A DNA stretch of 64,000 bases from Charina bottae (lineage: Eukaryota; Chordata; Lepidosauria; Squamata; Charinaidae). Made by a program: the position numbers and the translations under genes. The notes under the pieces were generated by a model. The model ran no database searches, had not been told where the DNA came from, and saw only the letters and a program-made list of their open reading frames with translations. Where the stretch lies: the NCBI GenBank assembly GCA_023362775.1, contig JALMGJ010000004.1, positions 38,146,929 through 38,210,928 on the forward strand. The letters run 5' to 3'. Shown piece after piece: positions 21,731-33,634 of the stretch. Every line of letters starts with the position of its first letter. The stretch's first letter is position 1.

Positions 21731-23709
21731 AAATGGGCAAAGTTGTTTGACGAATCTCTCAAAATGTTCTTTTCCATACCGATCTAAAGAGAGAGTGGAG
21801 ACTGGTTGCAAATATTATCTTCCCTCCTCCCCCACCCCCAATTTTCTATACTTCTTGCAACGAGTAAACTTGAATTTTAATTTGTAGTCAGTGGAATGCG
21901 ATTTGCTGAATCTTTTTGTTTGCCGAGTTCCTCACTTTCAATGAGGTGTTTTTATTTTACTTTATTTTATTGCCTATTTATTATGGCTCTGGCAGTTCAA
22001 GGAGTGTGAATGGATTTGTTTAGAAAAGAGGTGCTTCCCAAGAATTTAGATGAAGTCTTTAAGAATAGCTTTCTGGGACTTTTTTAGTTGCTTCCTTTGT
22101 TTTCTCAGGTTGACCTTTAGACATTGCATTGAATCTCAGAGAAGTCCATGTTCATGAACAGAATGACTGAGTTCACACATTGGGCTCAACCATAATGCAT
22201 ACCGTGTTTGATTTTGACTTTTTTAAAAGAAAAATTGTGATGTTCTGTGAATCCATCGATATGGTTTGTGGCTTAATCCGTGTTGTGTATCCAACCAGTT
22301 GTGATTCAGCAAACCATGGCTTAATGCAGTGTGGGAACCAAGCCATTTTATTTCGCATTCTTGAGAGATTTTTGTATGCAATTTGTGCCTGAGAAATCTT
22401 ATGTATGAGATAGAGAAGGAAAAACGGTGGATTAAAGAGCTTTTATGTTTCAGAGTATTATAGTAGAATTAACTGTTTGGGCAGAAGTGGCTCATGGCAC
22501 ATTCCCATAGGTGTCTAGCCAGAAATGAGTCCTGTTGAATTCAGTGACACTTCTGTGTAAGTAAGCCAGTGGGATTTACTTCAGAGGAGACACAGGTAGA
22601 ATTCCATTAGGAAGGCTACATGAGTTTTCCATTTCAAGTATGTTTTTGATGTTTATATAAATTCTGAATGCCTTCCTCAAATAACTTTTGTATTGGTGTA
22701 AGAACATAATTCAGCTAATTTTAAAGGAATACATTTAAGTGGTAAAAGAAGAAAGGGGTATTTCACTTTAAAAATAAAGATTTTTTTAAAATTAATCAAT
22801 TTGGAGTTCAAAACTGAAAGTGTATAGGTGAGTTGCTTAGAATTTCAGTGAGATTTGAATAAATTAAAGATTCTGTAGAAAAATTGCATGTTGTGAATGG
22901 TATAATATTTTGCAGGGAGACTTTTTTCCCTTAAAAATTCATTATCTGTGCAACTATGAAAGTGGAAGCATATAGGTAAAATGGTCAAACATGAATGCTT
23001 GGATTTGGGGGGTTGGAAAACATTTTCTTTCTCACCTTTAAAATATACATGTTCCATTCATTTTAATGGATTTAGTTATGTTTTTCCTGCTATTACTTCT
23101 GTGTTTGCCATCCAAGGAGAATGACATTTTCAGATCAACTCCTTTAGGATATCAAATGAGAGGAAAAGTTCCCAATTTTATAGCCTGATAAATAGGCTTT
23201 ACTGTGTACATCTTCCTTCTGATTGTTTATAATAGGATGCCCAGCTGCTGCTGCTGTTGCTTCTTTGCTCTACTTACCCAATTGCCATGAAACTCTGAAA
23301 CCTTTTCCTCTTCACAAATACAGGACAAAGAATTACCATTTTAAAGACTCTATTTTTATGTTAATCTCACTGTTCTTTCTCTCCTAAATCCTCACACACT
23401 CATGTTATTTTGCAATACAGTTAAAAATAGAGCCATAAAATAAAGCAACCACGTGTAACAAAGTAATAGATTCACTAAAGAAGTAAGCTCCTTGATTATA
23501 ATTCTTAGTTTATTATAGATATGCTCATGGAATTTATAAACCTGCTGTTAATTATAAGCTCACTCAAAGATTAGCTATATAAATTTTATAGAATTTAAGA
23601 GTGAGGAGTTTGATCAAATATTTGAAGGGTTCTTGTTTAAGGAATAATTGTAAGCTGTGGGTACAAAACATTTGAATGTGTTTTGCATAGGCAACAAATA
23701 GAAACTATG
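21731..23709. other. unassigned sequence, one possible MITE
   Basis: AT-rich, possibly the start of an intron if the CpG island fires rightwards. At 22,169-22,342 the ends GTTCACACATTGGGCTCAAC and (reverse-complemented) GGTTCCCACACTGCATTAAG are loosely inverted and resemble 40,437-40,530. This suggests an old MITE family, but I saw no target duplication. Confidence 0.35.
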
Positions 23710-23984
23710 GTGCAAAGCAGAGCTTTCCAAACTGTGTGTCGGGACACGTTAGTGTGTCGGCTGCAGTGTCTGGGTGTGTCACGGCTGCTGCTGCCTCTGA
23801 GCCCTGCCAGGATTCCGCGCAGGTCCTAGTGCCTGCCTTGTGCCTTGCTGCCTCCAAACCTGCTGTGATTCCACCCAAGTCCTAGTGCCTGCCTTGTGCC
23901 CTGCTGTAAGGGTGTGTCACGAAATGATGCATGTCTAAAAAGTGTGTCACCAACATGAAAAGTTTGGAAAGCTCTGGTGCAAAG
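23710..23984. mobile_element. hAT MITE (CTTTCCAAAC family), copy 1
   Basis: The 8-bp duplication GTGCAAAG (23,710-23,717 and 23,977-23,984) bounds 259 bp with ends CAGAGCTTTCCAAAC and (reverse-complemented) CAGAGCTTTCCAAAC. Subterminal GTGTGTC/GACAC words are present. The interior has a degenerate direct duplication around TCCTAGTGCCTGCCTTGTGC. The 8-bp duplication plus CAGRG ends identify hAT. No transposase. Confidence 0.9.
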
Positions 23985-24003
23985 TTTCTTTTTCAAGTCT
24001 GAC

Positions 24004-24066
24004 TTCCTTGTTTGCTGTACTTGTCCAGGATATTAGTTCCTTGTTTGCTGTACTTGTCCAGGATAT
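24004..24066. repeat. two-copy tandem duplication (33-bp period)
   Basis: TTCCTTGTTTGCTGTACTTG..CAGGATAT occurs at 24,004 and again at 24,037 with no mismatch over 30 bases. Confidence 0.85.
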
Positions 24067-24214
24067 CATTAAAGATGACGTTGCCCTTCTATGCTTTAAG
24101 AAGATGCACTCTGGGTCATTAGATAAAATGTGGAGAGTGGGGAGCAGCCATGTTCCAAGAATCTCTGCTCTGTTGAAAAAGTGAAATCCCCTTCCAGTTG
24201 AGTTTAACTCTTCA

Positions 24215-24280
24215 TGATTTCCAAGTACTAACTAGGCCCAAGCCTGCTTAGCTTCTGAGCCTAGACATAGTCATGCTAAC
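24215..24280 (-). pseudogene. 5S rRNA-like fragment
   Basis: On the minus strand CTCAGAAGCTAAGCAGGCTT and GGGCCTAGTTAGTACTTGG match the 5S rRNA internal region. The match stops before GATGGGAGACC. It is a retroposed pseudogene piece or part of a 5S-derived SINE. Confidence 0.6.
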
Positions 24281-24571
24281 ACTTTGGAAAATGCCATCAG
24301 TCAACCCAACCCAACCCAAACCTCTGAGAACCACCTGAATGTGCCTCTCATGACAACATTGACTAGAACTTGACTGTGTCGGATAAAACCTTGCAGGGCT
24401 AGTGTGCCAGCTTTCGATAACTTTGTCCTGGGTTCCCTTTGTATTACTGTGGATCAGTACAGATGCAAAGGTAGACATAATTATGATCTTCCAAGGAATC
24501 TCCTACAGCGTTCTCCCTTTCTATACATAACAGTGGGTGGTGTTTCCAGGATTTAGGAAAGGTGAGTAAGT

Positions 24572-24829
24572 ACTTAGCTGTCTAATGTATTGTCGAAGGC
24601 TTTCACGGCCGGAGTTCGATGGCTGTTGTGGGTCTTCCGGGCTGTGTGGCCGTGTTCTGGAAGTTGTGGTTCCTAACGTTTCGCCAGCATCTGTGGCCGG
24701 CATCTTCAGAGGGCAGGAGCACAGACAGACACAGATGCCGGCCACAGATGCTGGCGAAACGTTAGGAACCACAACTTCCAGAACACGGCCACACAGCCTG
24801 GAAGACCCACAACAGCCACTTAGCTGTCT
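24572..24829. mobile_element. Penelope-like mini-element of a second family, inverted repeat
   Basis: The 12-bp duplication ACTTAGCTGTCT (24,572-24,583 and 24,818-24,829) bounds 234 bp. The left arm, antisense, carries TTCCTAACGTTTCGCCAGCA then TCTGTGGCCGGCATCTTCAG. The right arm is its complement (GATGCTGGCGAAACGTTAGG). This is the PLE terminal region of a family different from those at 6.0, 12.1 and 37.3 kb. The antisense arm keeps a complete CTGAAGA..GAAAC hammerhead-like layout (24,678-24,709 on the minus strand). The sense arm has lost the CTGAAGA box. Confidence 0.8.
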
Positions 24830-27724
24830 GTTTGATATATACCAGCTCTAAGGGAATAATGTAGTTGCAAGTATAAAAGGTACTCCTATTGATTGATTTC
24901 TTCTTCTTCTGCAGGGGAGTGAGATTTCCCTTTGTACAATAAATTCAACTTACTGGCATATTTCGTGTACTGAGAATATATACAGAAGGGGATGGAGGAA
25001 TGTATACAACAACTTTATGTCCACTTGTTTTGAAGTCCAAAAGTACCGTTGTCATTGTAGTCAAAGTACTTGCTATGAACTTGAACTGTAAATGCATTTG
25101 GGTGTATTATTGCATGTATGCCAAAGTCCCCATTTGATGCTTGAAGGGAGTAACAGTAACTTCTTCGGCTCTAGACAGCAGACCTACGTTTGATAAATTT
25201 TGTAGGAAAAGCTGTTATCACACATCCCTCACAGTCCATCTAGTTTTGCCGCCTTTAGCATTATCAAGAAAGAAATTTTTCAGCATTATAAACATGCTTT
25301 CATCCTATGAATGTTGTGTATCAATAATATCTTTAAGCTCATGTATGATTCCATAGTTTTGTACTGTAGTGTACACAATGCATACATATATTACAAGGCA
25401 TTTTCTGGAGAACTAGAGTTTTAGCCACAACATTTACATAACCTTTCAGATTTTAAGAGCTGCTCTGTGCACCTACACTGTTTTTGCATTCTGAGGAATA
25501 AATATTTAATTTTCAGTTAGCATGTGCTAAGCATCCTGAAATATCAACTCAGGATACAAAGTTTACTTTTTGCATAGGCCCCCTGTGGAATATGTCAGTA
25601 GTTCATACCCTGACTCACAGTGACTTACATGTGTAAATAAGCCATAATGGCAGTTTATACTTCATGGAATGTATTCACATTTAAGGGAGGATTAAACAAA
25701 GCTTATCTTTAGTGATAAATTCCTTTGTTATATTATGAGATATTATGCACTTCATATCATTTATTATAATGCATACACTTTAATCTGGGCACCTGTTCAT
25801 TTATGGGTGGGTTGTAAATAACTGGTTGGAAAAGGGATAACAGTCTGCTGCCAATTTATCAAATAATAATAAAGCAAGTAGACTTGTAGCAATCTACAGT
25901 ATGTCAGGATAAGGAAAACAAGAGATATGTAATTGTAGTTGATTGATTCTGCAGACAAATAGCATTAACCTCTAATTGAAAGAGAATAATAAGCTACTTG
26001 GCAGAAGGGATTGTGTGTTTAGCATATACAGTTAATGGAATTAAACTGGACATAGTAATGGAAGGGGAAGAATGTGATTACAGTAAATAAACTCGTCCCA
26101 TTTTTCACTAGATGAGTGGTATCTGATTACTCTATTTGTTCCAGTTTTTTCAAGGTACCTGCGCATACACTCTCTCGGGGGTAAATACTACTTTTACTTT
26201 CTTGTGCTAATGAAGTAAACTGTCTTGAAAAGGCAAGAATTCATATTTTATTTTGACAAGAGAACGAAAGTCTGAAAAATCTCTAGAATTCAACAAATTG
26301 TTATAAAATAACAGTTTGGATTGATAGACTGCTTCTGGATGTGAAGTAGTGCTCGGACAGTTCTTAGTTGTTGTCGTAGCTCTTTGCCACATCTATTTGC
26401 AGAGGTAACAAAACAAAAACAAAAAAACCCCATTAGCCCCCAAACCCTGAATGCAGCCCTAAAAACTCCAAAAATTATCAATGAACTGAAATTTGGAATC
26501 TGACAGAATGGGGAAATCCTTAAATATTTTGGGAAAAGTTCTGTTAATTAATTTGGCTTACATTCAATTCATATTTAATTAAATATGATTTAGTTTTTCT
26601 CCTGTACCTACCCATTTCTTTATTTTGTATTGTCATGTCAGCTTTTCAGAATGTGGCTGTTGACATGTCACCTACAGGCCAAGTATAGCCTTTGGTATGA
26701 AAAAGCTTGCCCAGTTCTGTTATAGAACATCCTTGAGCTGTTGGATTTTTTTGTCATTATTTAATTTCAAAAAATAAAGATAAGAGACATGCTATGTTGA
26801 TTATAGATATATGTGTATACACTTAAAATGAAGTCTAAAACATTACAATTCTTACTGATTAGTGCTGGCAGCTTTTCTTAACTTGCTTAGAAAATATTTT
26901 CCCAATACCACATTTTTACTGATGATTTTTGTCTTCATTTATGACTCAACAGTGAGAATAAATCAATATGGAGCACACAGACCACTTATTTTATGAGGCA
27001 AAGACAGCTTTCCTCAATCTGTTCTGGCTGGGAATTCTGAGAATTGTAGTCTTATCAGTTTTTTTCTAGCCTGATGATTTGGAGGCTATAAGGCTGTTAA
27101 ATACAGAGTGAGTCTTTCTTAGTTGTGCTTTTCTTCTACTTATTTTTGGTTATGGGGATGAATTCTATCAATTTCTTCAGAATGTTTCTTTGTATTATTC
27201 CTTTATTAGAGAAATGCAGTCATAAATCTTGGGGAAGGATAAAGGTAGTATTAAAAGGACTTGGGTACAATGTTTCAGTACCAGTATGTGATAAGTGAGA
27301 GGGCTAACGCTGATGACCAGTGGGAACCAGTGATTCCCAGGCAGACAGAACTGTTATGTCTGTCAAGACCAAAATATAACAGCCTTTGACTCAAAAAAGT
27401 GGTAAGACCTAGAATTTAAACCCTGGAGTAGGTATGGGGAGATAGAGGTTGAGTTTTGTGTTCTGCAGTAAGTAGGCTGATCTTTTGCACATATATGAGT
27501 TGTTTCCTACGATCAATAAAGCAGCATATATAGCCATTTTGTGTCAGTGTTCTCTAAGCAAGTTTGTGAATATAGAGTTGAATGTTGAGAGTGTCAAGAT
27601 TTATTGCTACGCCTGCTATGAAGTCAATAAGTAGGATTATGGATTCCAGCTTTAAAAAGGTGTTGTTTACTAGCACATTGTAATTTAGAAGGTATAACTG
27701 TTCTGCAGGCACAGCGATGCAGCA
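24830..27724. other. unassigned sequence
   Basis: About 2.9 kb without a recognised gene. A fragment at about 27,000-27,090 (CTGGCTGGGAATTCTGAGAA) resembles squamate hAT MITE interiors. The rest is AT-rich single-copy-looking DNA. Confidence 0.4.
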
Positions 27725-28710
27725 TACAGTGGATATAAAAAGTCTACACACCCCTGTTAAAATGCCAGGTTTTTGAGATGTAAAAAAATCAGACCAAGAT
27801 AAATCACTTCAGAATTTTTTCCACCTTTAATATAACATACAAGCTGTATAATTCAATTGAAAAACAAACCAAAATCTTTTAGGGCAAAAAAAAGAACTAG
27901 AATAATGTGGTTGCATAAGTGTGCACACCCTTAAACTAATAGTTCGTTGAAGCACCTTTTGATTTTATGAGAGCATTCAGTCTTTCGGGGTAGGAGTCTA
28001 TCAGCACGGCACATCTTGCCTTGGGAATCTTTGCCTACTCTTCCTTGCAGAAGCGCTACAAATCTGTCAGATTGCGAGGGCATCTCCTGTGCACAGCCCT
28101 CTTCAGGTCACCCCACAGATTTTCAGTTGGATTCAGGTCCGGGCTCTGGCTGGGCCATTCCAAAACTTTGATCATCTTCTGTTGAAGCCATTCTTTTGTT
28201 GATTTGGAGGTATGCTTTGGGACGTTGTCGTGTTGAAAGGTGAAATTCCTCTTCATCTTCAGCATTGTAGCGGAGGCCTGAAGGTTTTGTGCCAAAATTG
28301 ACTGATATTTGGAACTGTTCACAATTCCCTCCACCTTGACTAAAGCCCCAGTTCCAGCAGAAGAAAAGCAGCTCCAAAGCATAATGCTGCCACCACCATG
28401 CTTCACTGTGGGTATGGTGCACTTTTGGGGATGCGCAGTGTTGTTTTTGTGCCAAACATACTGTTTGGAATTATGGCCAAAAAGTTCAACCTTGGTCTCA
28501 TTAGACCATAACACATTTTCCCCATGCTTTTGTCAGACTTGATGTAGGTTTTTGCAAAATGTAGCCGGGCTTGGATGTTTCTCTTTGAAAGGTTTGGCGC
28601 AAAAACAACACTGTGCATCCCCAAAAGTGCACCATACCCACAGTGAAGCATGGTGGTCTCAAAAATCTGGCATTTTAACAGGGGTGTGTAGACTTTTTAT
28701 ATCCACTGTA
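27725..28710 (-). mobile_element. Tc1-like transposon, internally deleted and rearranged
   Basis: Ends CAGTGGATATAAAAAGTCTA (27,727) and its inverted partner ending at 28,708 continue for about 50 bp each (..CACACCCCTGTTAAAATGCC). Both are flanked by TA (27,725-27,726 and 28,709-28,710), the Tc1/mariner signature. At 982 bp it is shorter than autonomous Tc1 elements. The C-terminal transposase is present on the minus strand. The N-terminal DNA-binding part is missing, and 62 bp of coding sequence reappear inverted beside the right end (28,595-28,656 against 28,393-28,454). Confidence 0.9.
28056..28514 (-). pseudogene. Tc1-like transposase, C-terminal catalytic part, inactive
   Basis: An open frame of 152 codons covers the DDE domain of a Tc1 transposase, which cuts and joins DNA at the element ends in the nucleus. 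Visible motifs: WSNETK where the family has WSDETK (first catalytic Asp replaced by Asn), VKHGGGSIMLWSCFS, FQHDNVPKHTS (second Asp) and SPDLNPTENLWGDLK (Glu). There are exactly 34 residues between the second Asp and the Glu, so DD34E spacing is kept. The N-terminal helix-turn-helix region is absent. The Asn substitution and truncation both predict no activity. Confidence 0.85.
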
Positions 28711-31700
28711 CCTGCTAAACTGCCGTCTACCATATAGATTTTAAATGAAATTTTCACTCATGACATAAATTGGCATTGCTATTTGGGAACATGGAAAAGC
28801 TTTCTTGCTTTGTTTCTGTAGTAGAACTTCATATCTAATGTCTGTCTATAATTAACGTTTCCCTGTGTTTGCAATTTGTGTCATTTTCCACAGGCATCAC
28901 TGCATCTGGATTTTGCCACTGCACAGTGGCAGAAGAAAAAGGGAAGGAGACACTGAACCATGAATATTGATGGCTTTGGATTAAATGAAATCTGTATTAT
29001 TTAGGACAGAAGTTATTTCTCACTGTGGCCCATGAGATGTATTTAGGTTATTTGCAGATAGACTGTAGGATAATCAGAAACATCTGTGCACTTCATTTAT
29101 ATTTTCTAACCGTGGAAATAAAGGCAGTTCTTATCTGGGCATATCTCTTGTCAGTGCCTAGTCCAAATTAAAAAGCAAGATAATTAAGGAAACTGAACTG
29201 AAACTAAAACTAACAAATACTATCCATAACCTTACACAATTATACTTCCTTTTTTAAAAAAAAATCACATCAGAAAGACATGCTGATTCATACTAAAATA
29301 AGATACATATTTTGTTTATAGATTTAAAGAAGAGTATTATGTGTTCTGTCAAGCCTCCCCACCCCCCAATGGTTTGATTTTCTCCCCTCTGGAAGTTTAG
29401 GATCTGTTGATTTAGAACAATTAAATACACACAAAATAAAGATCTATATTTCAGCCAGTAATGATGATATTAATCCTTACAATGTGAGTTCTAAAAAAAT
29501 GTCTCTCACAATTTCTTTGGCACAGAAAATAGACAAGCAGCAGACATTGCTATTAATAACTTCAACAGGATTTATTTTGGTAGTTGGTGTAATAAAAAGA
29601 ATAATAAATAGAAATAAATAAAATTGGTGTAAATAATAAAAGAAAAATGGTAGATAAGGGAAAATTGACATGAAATTTACATGAAACATGGTAATTTCTG
29701 GTGCTTATTCCACAAAAAATTAAAAATGAGTATTCCATTTTATTTAAGTACATTTATCTTTAACTTAAATTATCTTGTAAACAGCATTTTTATATGTTTG
29801 TGTGCTAAACTTTTATTATTAAAGAAGACAGTCTTTGTAAAATATTTGGTTAAAACAAGTGTTCATTCCCTAAAATGTGAATATTTAATCAGCAGGATAC
29901 TCATTAAATATGTCTATATATTTTAAGATGAGAATTGTTCTGCCAAACATATCCGATAAACACGGCTTAATTTAAAATAGGATTCACTTTGCAGTTTTAA
30001 GATTTGAGTTCCGGGCCAAGATGCTAACCCTCAAAACTTGAACTGGTAAGCTGGTTTGTGTCTAGTTATAGGGCATATAGTTAATTTCTGTAGTTTTGCT
30101 GCTTGCAGTTACATTGTTGAGGTTTGTGAGAAATGATAACACAAAATTCAGTTTTTGAGGTTGAATTAAATATTTTCTATTCAAGGACGCACCAGAAACT
30201 TAGGAACAGTGTGGTTTTCTTATTAAACTTTACTAGAACATTTATTTTAAGTTACAAAGTGTTTCGAAAATAATTAGGTAAGTTTCCCATCTCATCTCTA
30301 ATACATAGGTATTTAAATAATCAGACCTATTATTCCATCTCTTTTTTATACGCCCTAGAATGACTAATGCAACAATTGTGTGCTTACACCAACACTGACT
30401 TCATGTCTGGACTCAACCTATAAGAAATAATAGGATAACACTATGCCAAAAAGAACCATCTTAGTTTTTTGTGTTAAATATTTATTTATGAATAAATAGC
30501 AACCAGCAACATGATTGTGAAATATATAGAACATCTTTACCCTCTCCAAGCAACTGGTATGACTTAGGTGCATTTAATCCCCATCCCCAATTGCTTCACT
30601 AAATTTTATTTAGACCTCCACCCACTGACATGACCTCCACTAGGCTCCATTAAGGATCATCAATGAGCGAATGGTGCTATTTTCCCACAAGTTCTTTGCT
30701 TGAAGGGGTCATCATAGTTGATGCAAATTTGCACCTTTGCCTCCTAATGTAAAGTTTCCACTAAAAGGGATACAGTGGGTGCTGTGTGTGTGTATGCATA
30801 GATTGTTGCAATATATCAGCCTTTGTGTTACCCTATCTATCACAATGTTTGGCATTCTACTATTAGTAGATGTAAAAACCAGCCTCTAAGGCAGGTGGGA
30901 AATATCTGGCCTATGGGACTAATTTGGCCATTCAGGCTTCCAACAAGACTTTGAATGAGGACCTTCCTGATCATCAGCTCCATCCCAAATCTCCCCCTTC
31001 CCTTTCAGTCAGTTGGCATGGCTTTGCCTAGGGATTCCACAGATTCACTGAAGGGGAGGAGAACAAGACTGTCAGAGCCTTGATTTTAAAAACGGTCTGT
31101 CTCAGCTATCCTACATCTTCCCCATAGTAGAAAAATGTTGCACAGCTGAGATGACCAGCACAGTATTTGCAGGTGAAGTAGCAAGCTGGCGATCCACGGT
31201 ATGTTTTCTGTGCATGGGAAATGGGAAGCTTTTGTTGTATATGACAACTTTTGCTGTGCAGGGCAAAGAAGAGAGCACTGCACAGACAAAAGCACTCCCT
31301 ATGTGGACAAATGCATTATCTGTGCGTGGCGAAATGGAGTGCTTTTCTCGGTGCATGAAGAGACAAGGACCTCCCTAAACTTTTCTCCTTGATATTATCA
31401 AGCCCAGCCAGGGAGATAAGGGAGTTGAATCCAGCACCTTGATCAGTTCCATACTCTTTGTGCCATCAAACTTCAGTCTTGCATCAAAAAATAGGATGCT
31501 GAGCAGGCATTCTTTATTACACCTTTGCAAAATGGCTTCAGTTTGCTTTGGTGAAGCAGTTTGTGTCATGGAAGAGAAACAATTTGTTCCACCAAAGTGA
31601 AGAAACAACCTGATTCACCTCGGTGAAGCAATTCAAGTGGCCCCAAACCACTTCAGGTCAGTGCTGCAGCCAAAGGATCCTGTTAGCCTTTTCCCCAATG

Positions 31701-33148
31701 TTGGCTGAAGTGCTTCTAAGATGGGCAGTTCAGGACTGTCCAGTGTGCACCGAGGCAACCCAGCCTGAAAGGTCTTCACCATGCACTGAATGGACTCCTG
31801 GCTTCAGCAACTGCTGCAGGCCACTTGCCGTGGTCAAGTATGGCTAAGGATGTACTGCTCACTTCTTCCAGCTCACTCACCAAAGAAATACGGGAGTGGC
31901 TTTTAGGAAGTGGTCTGAGGATCCTCCAGGCTGAGCAGCTTCAATGTATGCTGCTTTTGGAAGACCTTCGGAGTGTACCAAGCTCAATCCAGATGGCCAT
32001 CTTCAGTGCATGCTGCAGACGTTCCCACAGTGTTTGCTGAAGCTGCAGCATTTTGGGCAGTGCTGTATGAGAAGCTCTTCTCATCTTATTCAGTCTCTGC
32101 AGGACAAACCTGAGAAGAGATCTGAAGCAGAGCAAAAGGAAGTAAAATAGTTAAAAGCGAGGAATCCACAGTGCTTCATGAAGCAGATTCCAGGGTGCTT
32201 CATTCACACCTTCATCAAAGCGAAGCATCTCTTGGAAGCTTCATACAGTCCTGGTAAATATTTCCGAGTTTATATCCTCTTTTCTGCCAATAGATGGCAC
32301 TCAAAGCAGCAAATCAAAAATTTATAATAGATATTAATGGTATATTAAAACATAAAAAACAGCATAAAAATCAGCCATTTTCAAACCCATTATTGCATTT
32401 AGACAAAAGTAAAATTTCCTTTAAGGTTGGCTTGTTTTAACTTGTGTTCTTGTGCAAAGAGTCTAGACAAGTGCAATACTGAAATATTTTAAAAACCGAA
32501 CTATAGTGGCTAATACAATTATTATATTAAAATATTTCATGATCAGGGTATCTCCCCTGCCAGGTAACTATATATTACAATACTTTATCCCACTTTTATC
32601 CCACTTTGAGTAGTCTCCAGAGTAGTAGATTCAGTTTTAACCATCAAATGACAAAATGAGTTAAAGATTAATATCATGAAAGTAGAAATAAAAAATAGCA
32701 ATCATTTTAAAGAAATGCATAAAGTAATAGTGGATAGTTTTACCTATTGTATAAACATCAGGTTACATAGGGCATATTTTACATGATATTATAAAAACAC
32801 TGAAATAAGGATGATAACCAAAATTTCAAAAATTTCATAAACTAGTTCCAGGAGTTTATCACATCCAAAACAGTTCTTCAGTCCAATAACTATTCACCAA
32901 CCTATGAAGATGCAGATATCTGAAGAGAAGTCTCAGATAGAAAGCTTAGTAAGTTATAGAACAATCAGAATCATAATACTTTCCTAAAAACATGCTGAAA
33001 AATATTGTAGCAGACATAAAAATGTAAAAAAACCTGCTACTTTAATTGCCATTGTCATCATGCATATTAAGAACCTGTTTTAATATGTCTTAAATACTTG
33101 AATAATTCACAGTTAACTTCTTCCATTTCTCTAGTTTATTGGTAAGAC
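28711..33148. other. unassigned sequence with a CTTCA-rich block
   Basis: No gene recognised in 4.4 kb. 31,100-32,250 differs from its surroundings: higher G+C and many GAAGC/GCTTC words (for example GCTTCATGAAGCAGATTCCA and GCGAAGCATCTCTTGGAAGC), perhaps an unidentified repeat or an old transposon. Open frames there are short and mutually overlapping. The rest is AT-rich. Confidence 0.35.
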
Positions 33149-33391
33149 ATGAAATTATACAAGTAAAAAAAAAAGGTAAAGTTTCCCCCTGCACATTTGT
33201 GCAGTCGTGTCCGACTCTAGGGGCCGGTGGTCATCTCCGTTTGTTAGCCGAACAGCCAGCGTTGTCCGAAGACGCTTCCATGGTCATGTGGCCGCATGAC
33301 ACACGTGGAACGCTGTTGCCTATCCACCGAAGTGGTACCTATTAATCTACTTGCATTTGCATGCTTTCGAATTGATGAAATTATACAAGTA
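33149..33391 (-). mobile_element. Sauria-type SINE, 5' truncated, with 17-bp duplication
   Basis: ATGAAATTATACAAGTA at 33,149-33,165 and 33,375-33,391 is a perfect target-site duplication. Between them a minus-strand SINE starts within the body at AATTCGAAAGCATGCAAATG and runs to AACCTTTACCTTTTT (CC insertion differences noted). Its 5' flank is shared with the insertion at 54.2 kb. Confidence 0.9.
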
Positions 33392-33634
33392 GAATGTATT
33401 AATTTGCTGGGTTTGGTGGCAGGACTAACTCTTCTATCTTCTAACATAACATGCCATGATTATATTACATGGGAGGAGATGGGCGGTGACAAATCAAATC
33501 CAATCCAATCCAATCCATCAATCAATCAATCAATCAATCAATATGCTATGTTTATTCTGGGTGTATAAACCTTCCATTTCTGTTAATGTCAACAAGTTCT
33601 TCTACTTGTTGGCTATAGATGGCACTTCTCCCTC
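33375..33634. repeat. donor-like flank shared with 54.2 kb (inverted)
   Basis: The 260 bp next to the SINE 5' end recur in inverted orientation at 54,221-54,435. The block includes a CR1/L3 LINE tail (GGAGGAGATGGGCGGTGACA then AAATC/AATCC and CAAT repeats, 33,472-33,541) and about 90 bp of otherwise unknown sequence ending GATGGCACTTCTCCCTC. The 54-kb version lacks about 25 bp near 33,420-33,445. Confidence 0.85.

Noticed and set aside
20153..21811. Overlapping frames of 60-156 codons on both strands
   Set aside because: Stop-poor GC-rich island DNA; frames overlap on both strands and none shows a known domain.
28894..28975. Possible exon after the acceptor-like TCATTTTCCACAG
   Set aside because: The acceptor is reasonable and 25 codons are open, but no good donor follows and the peptide is not recognised. 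Too weak to annotate.
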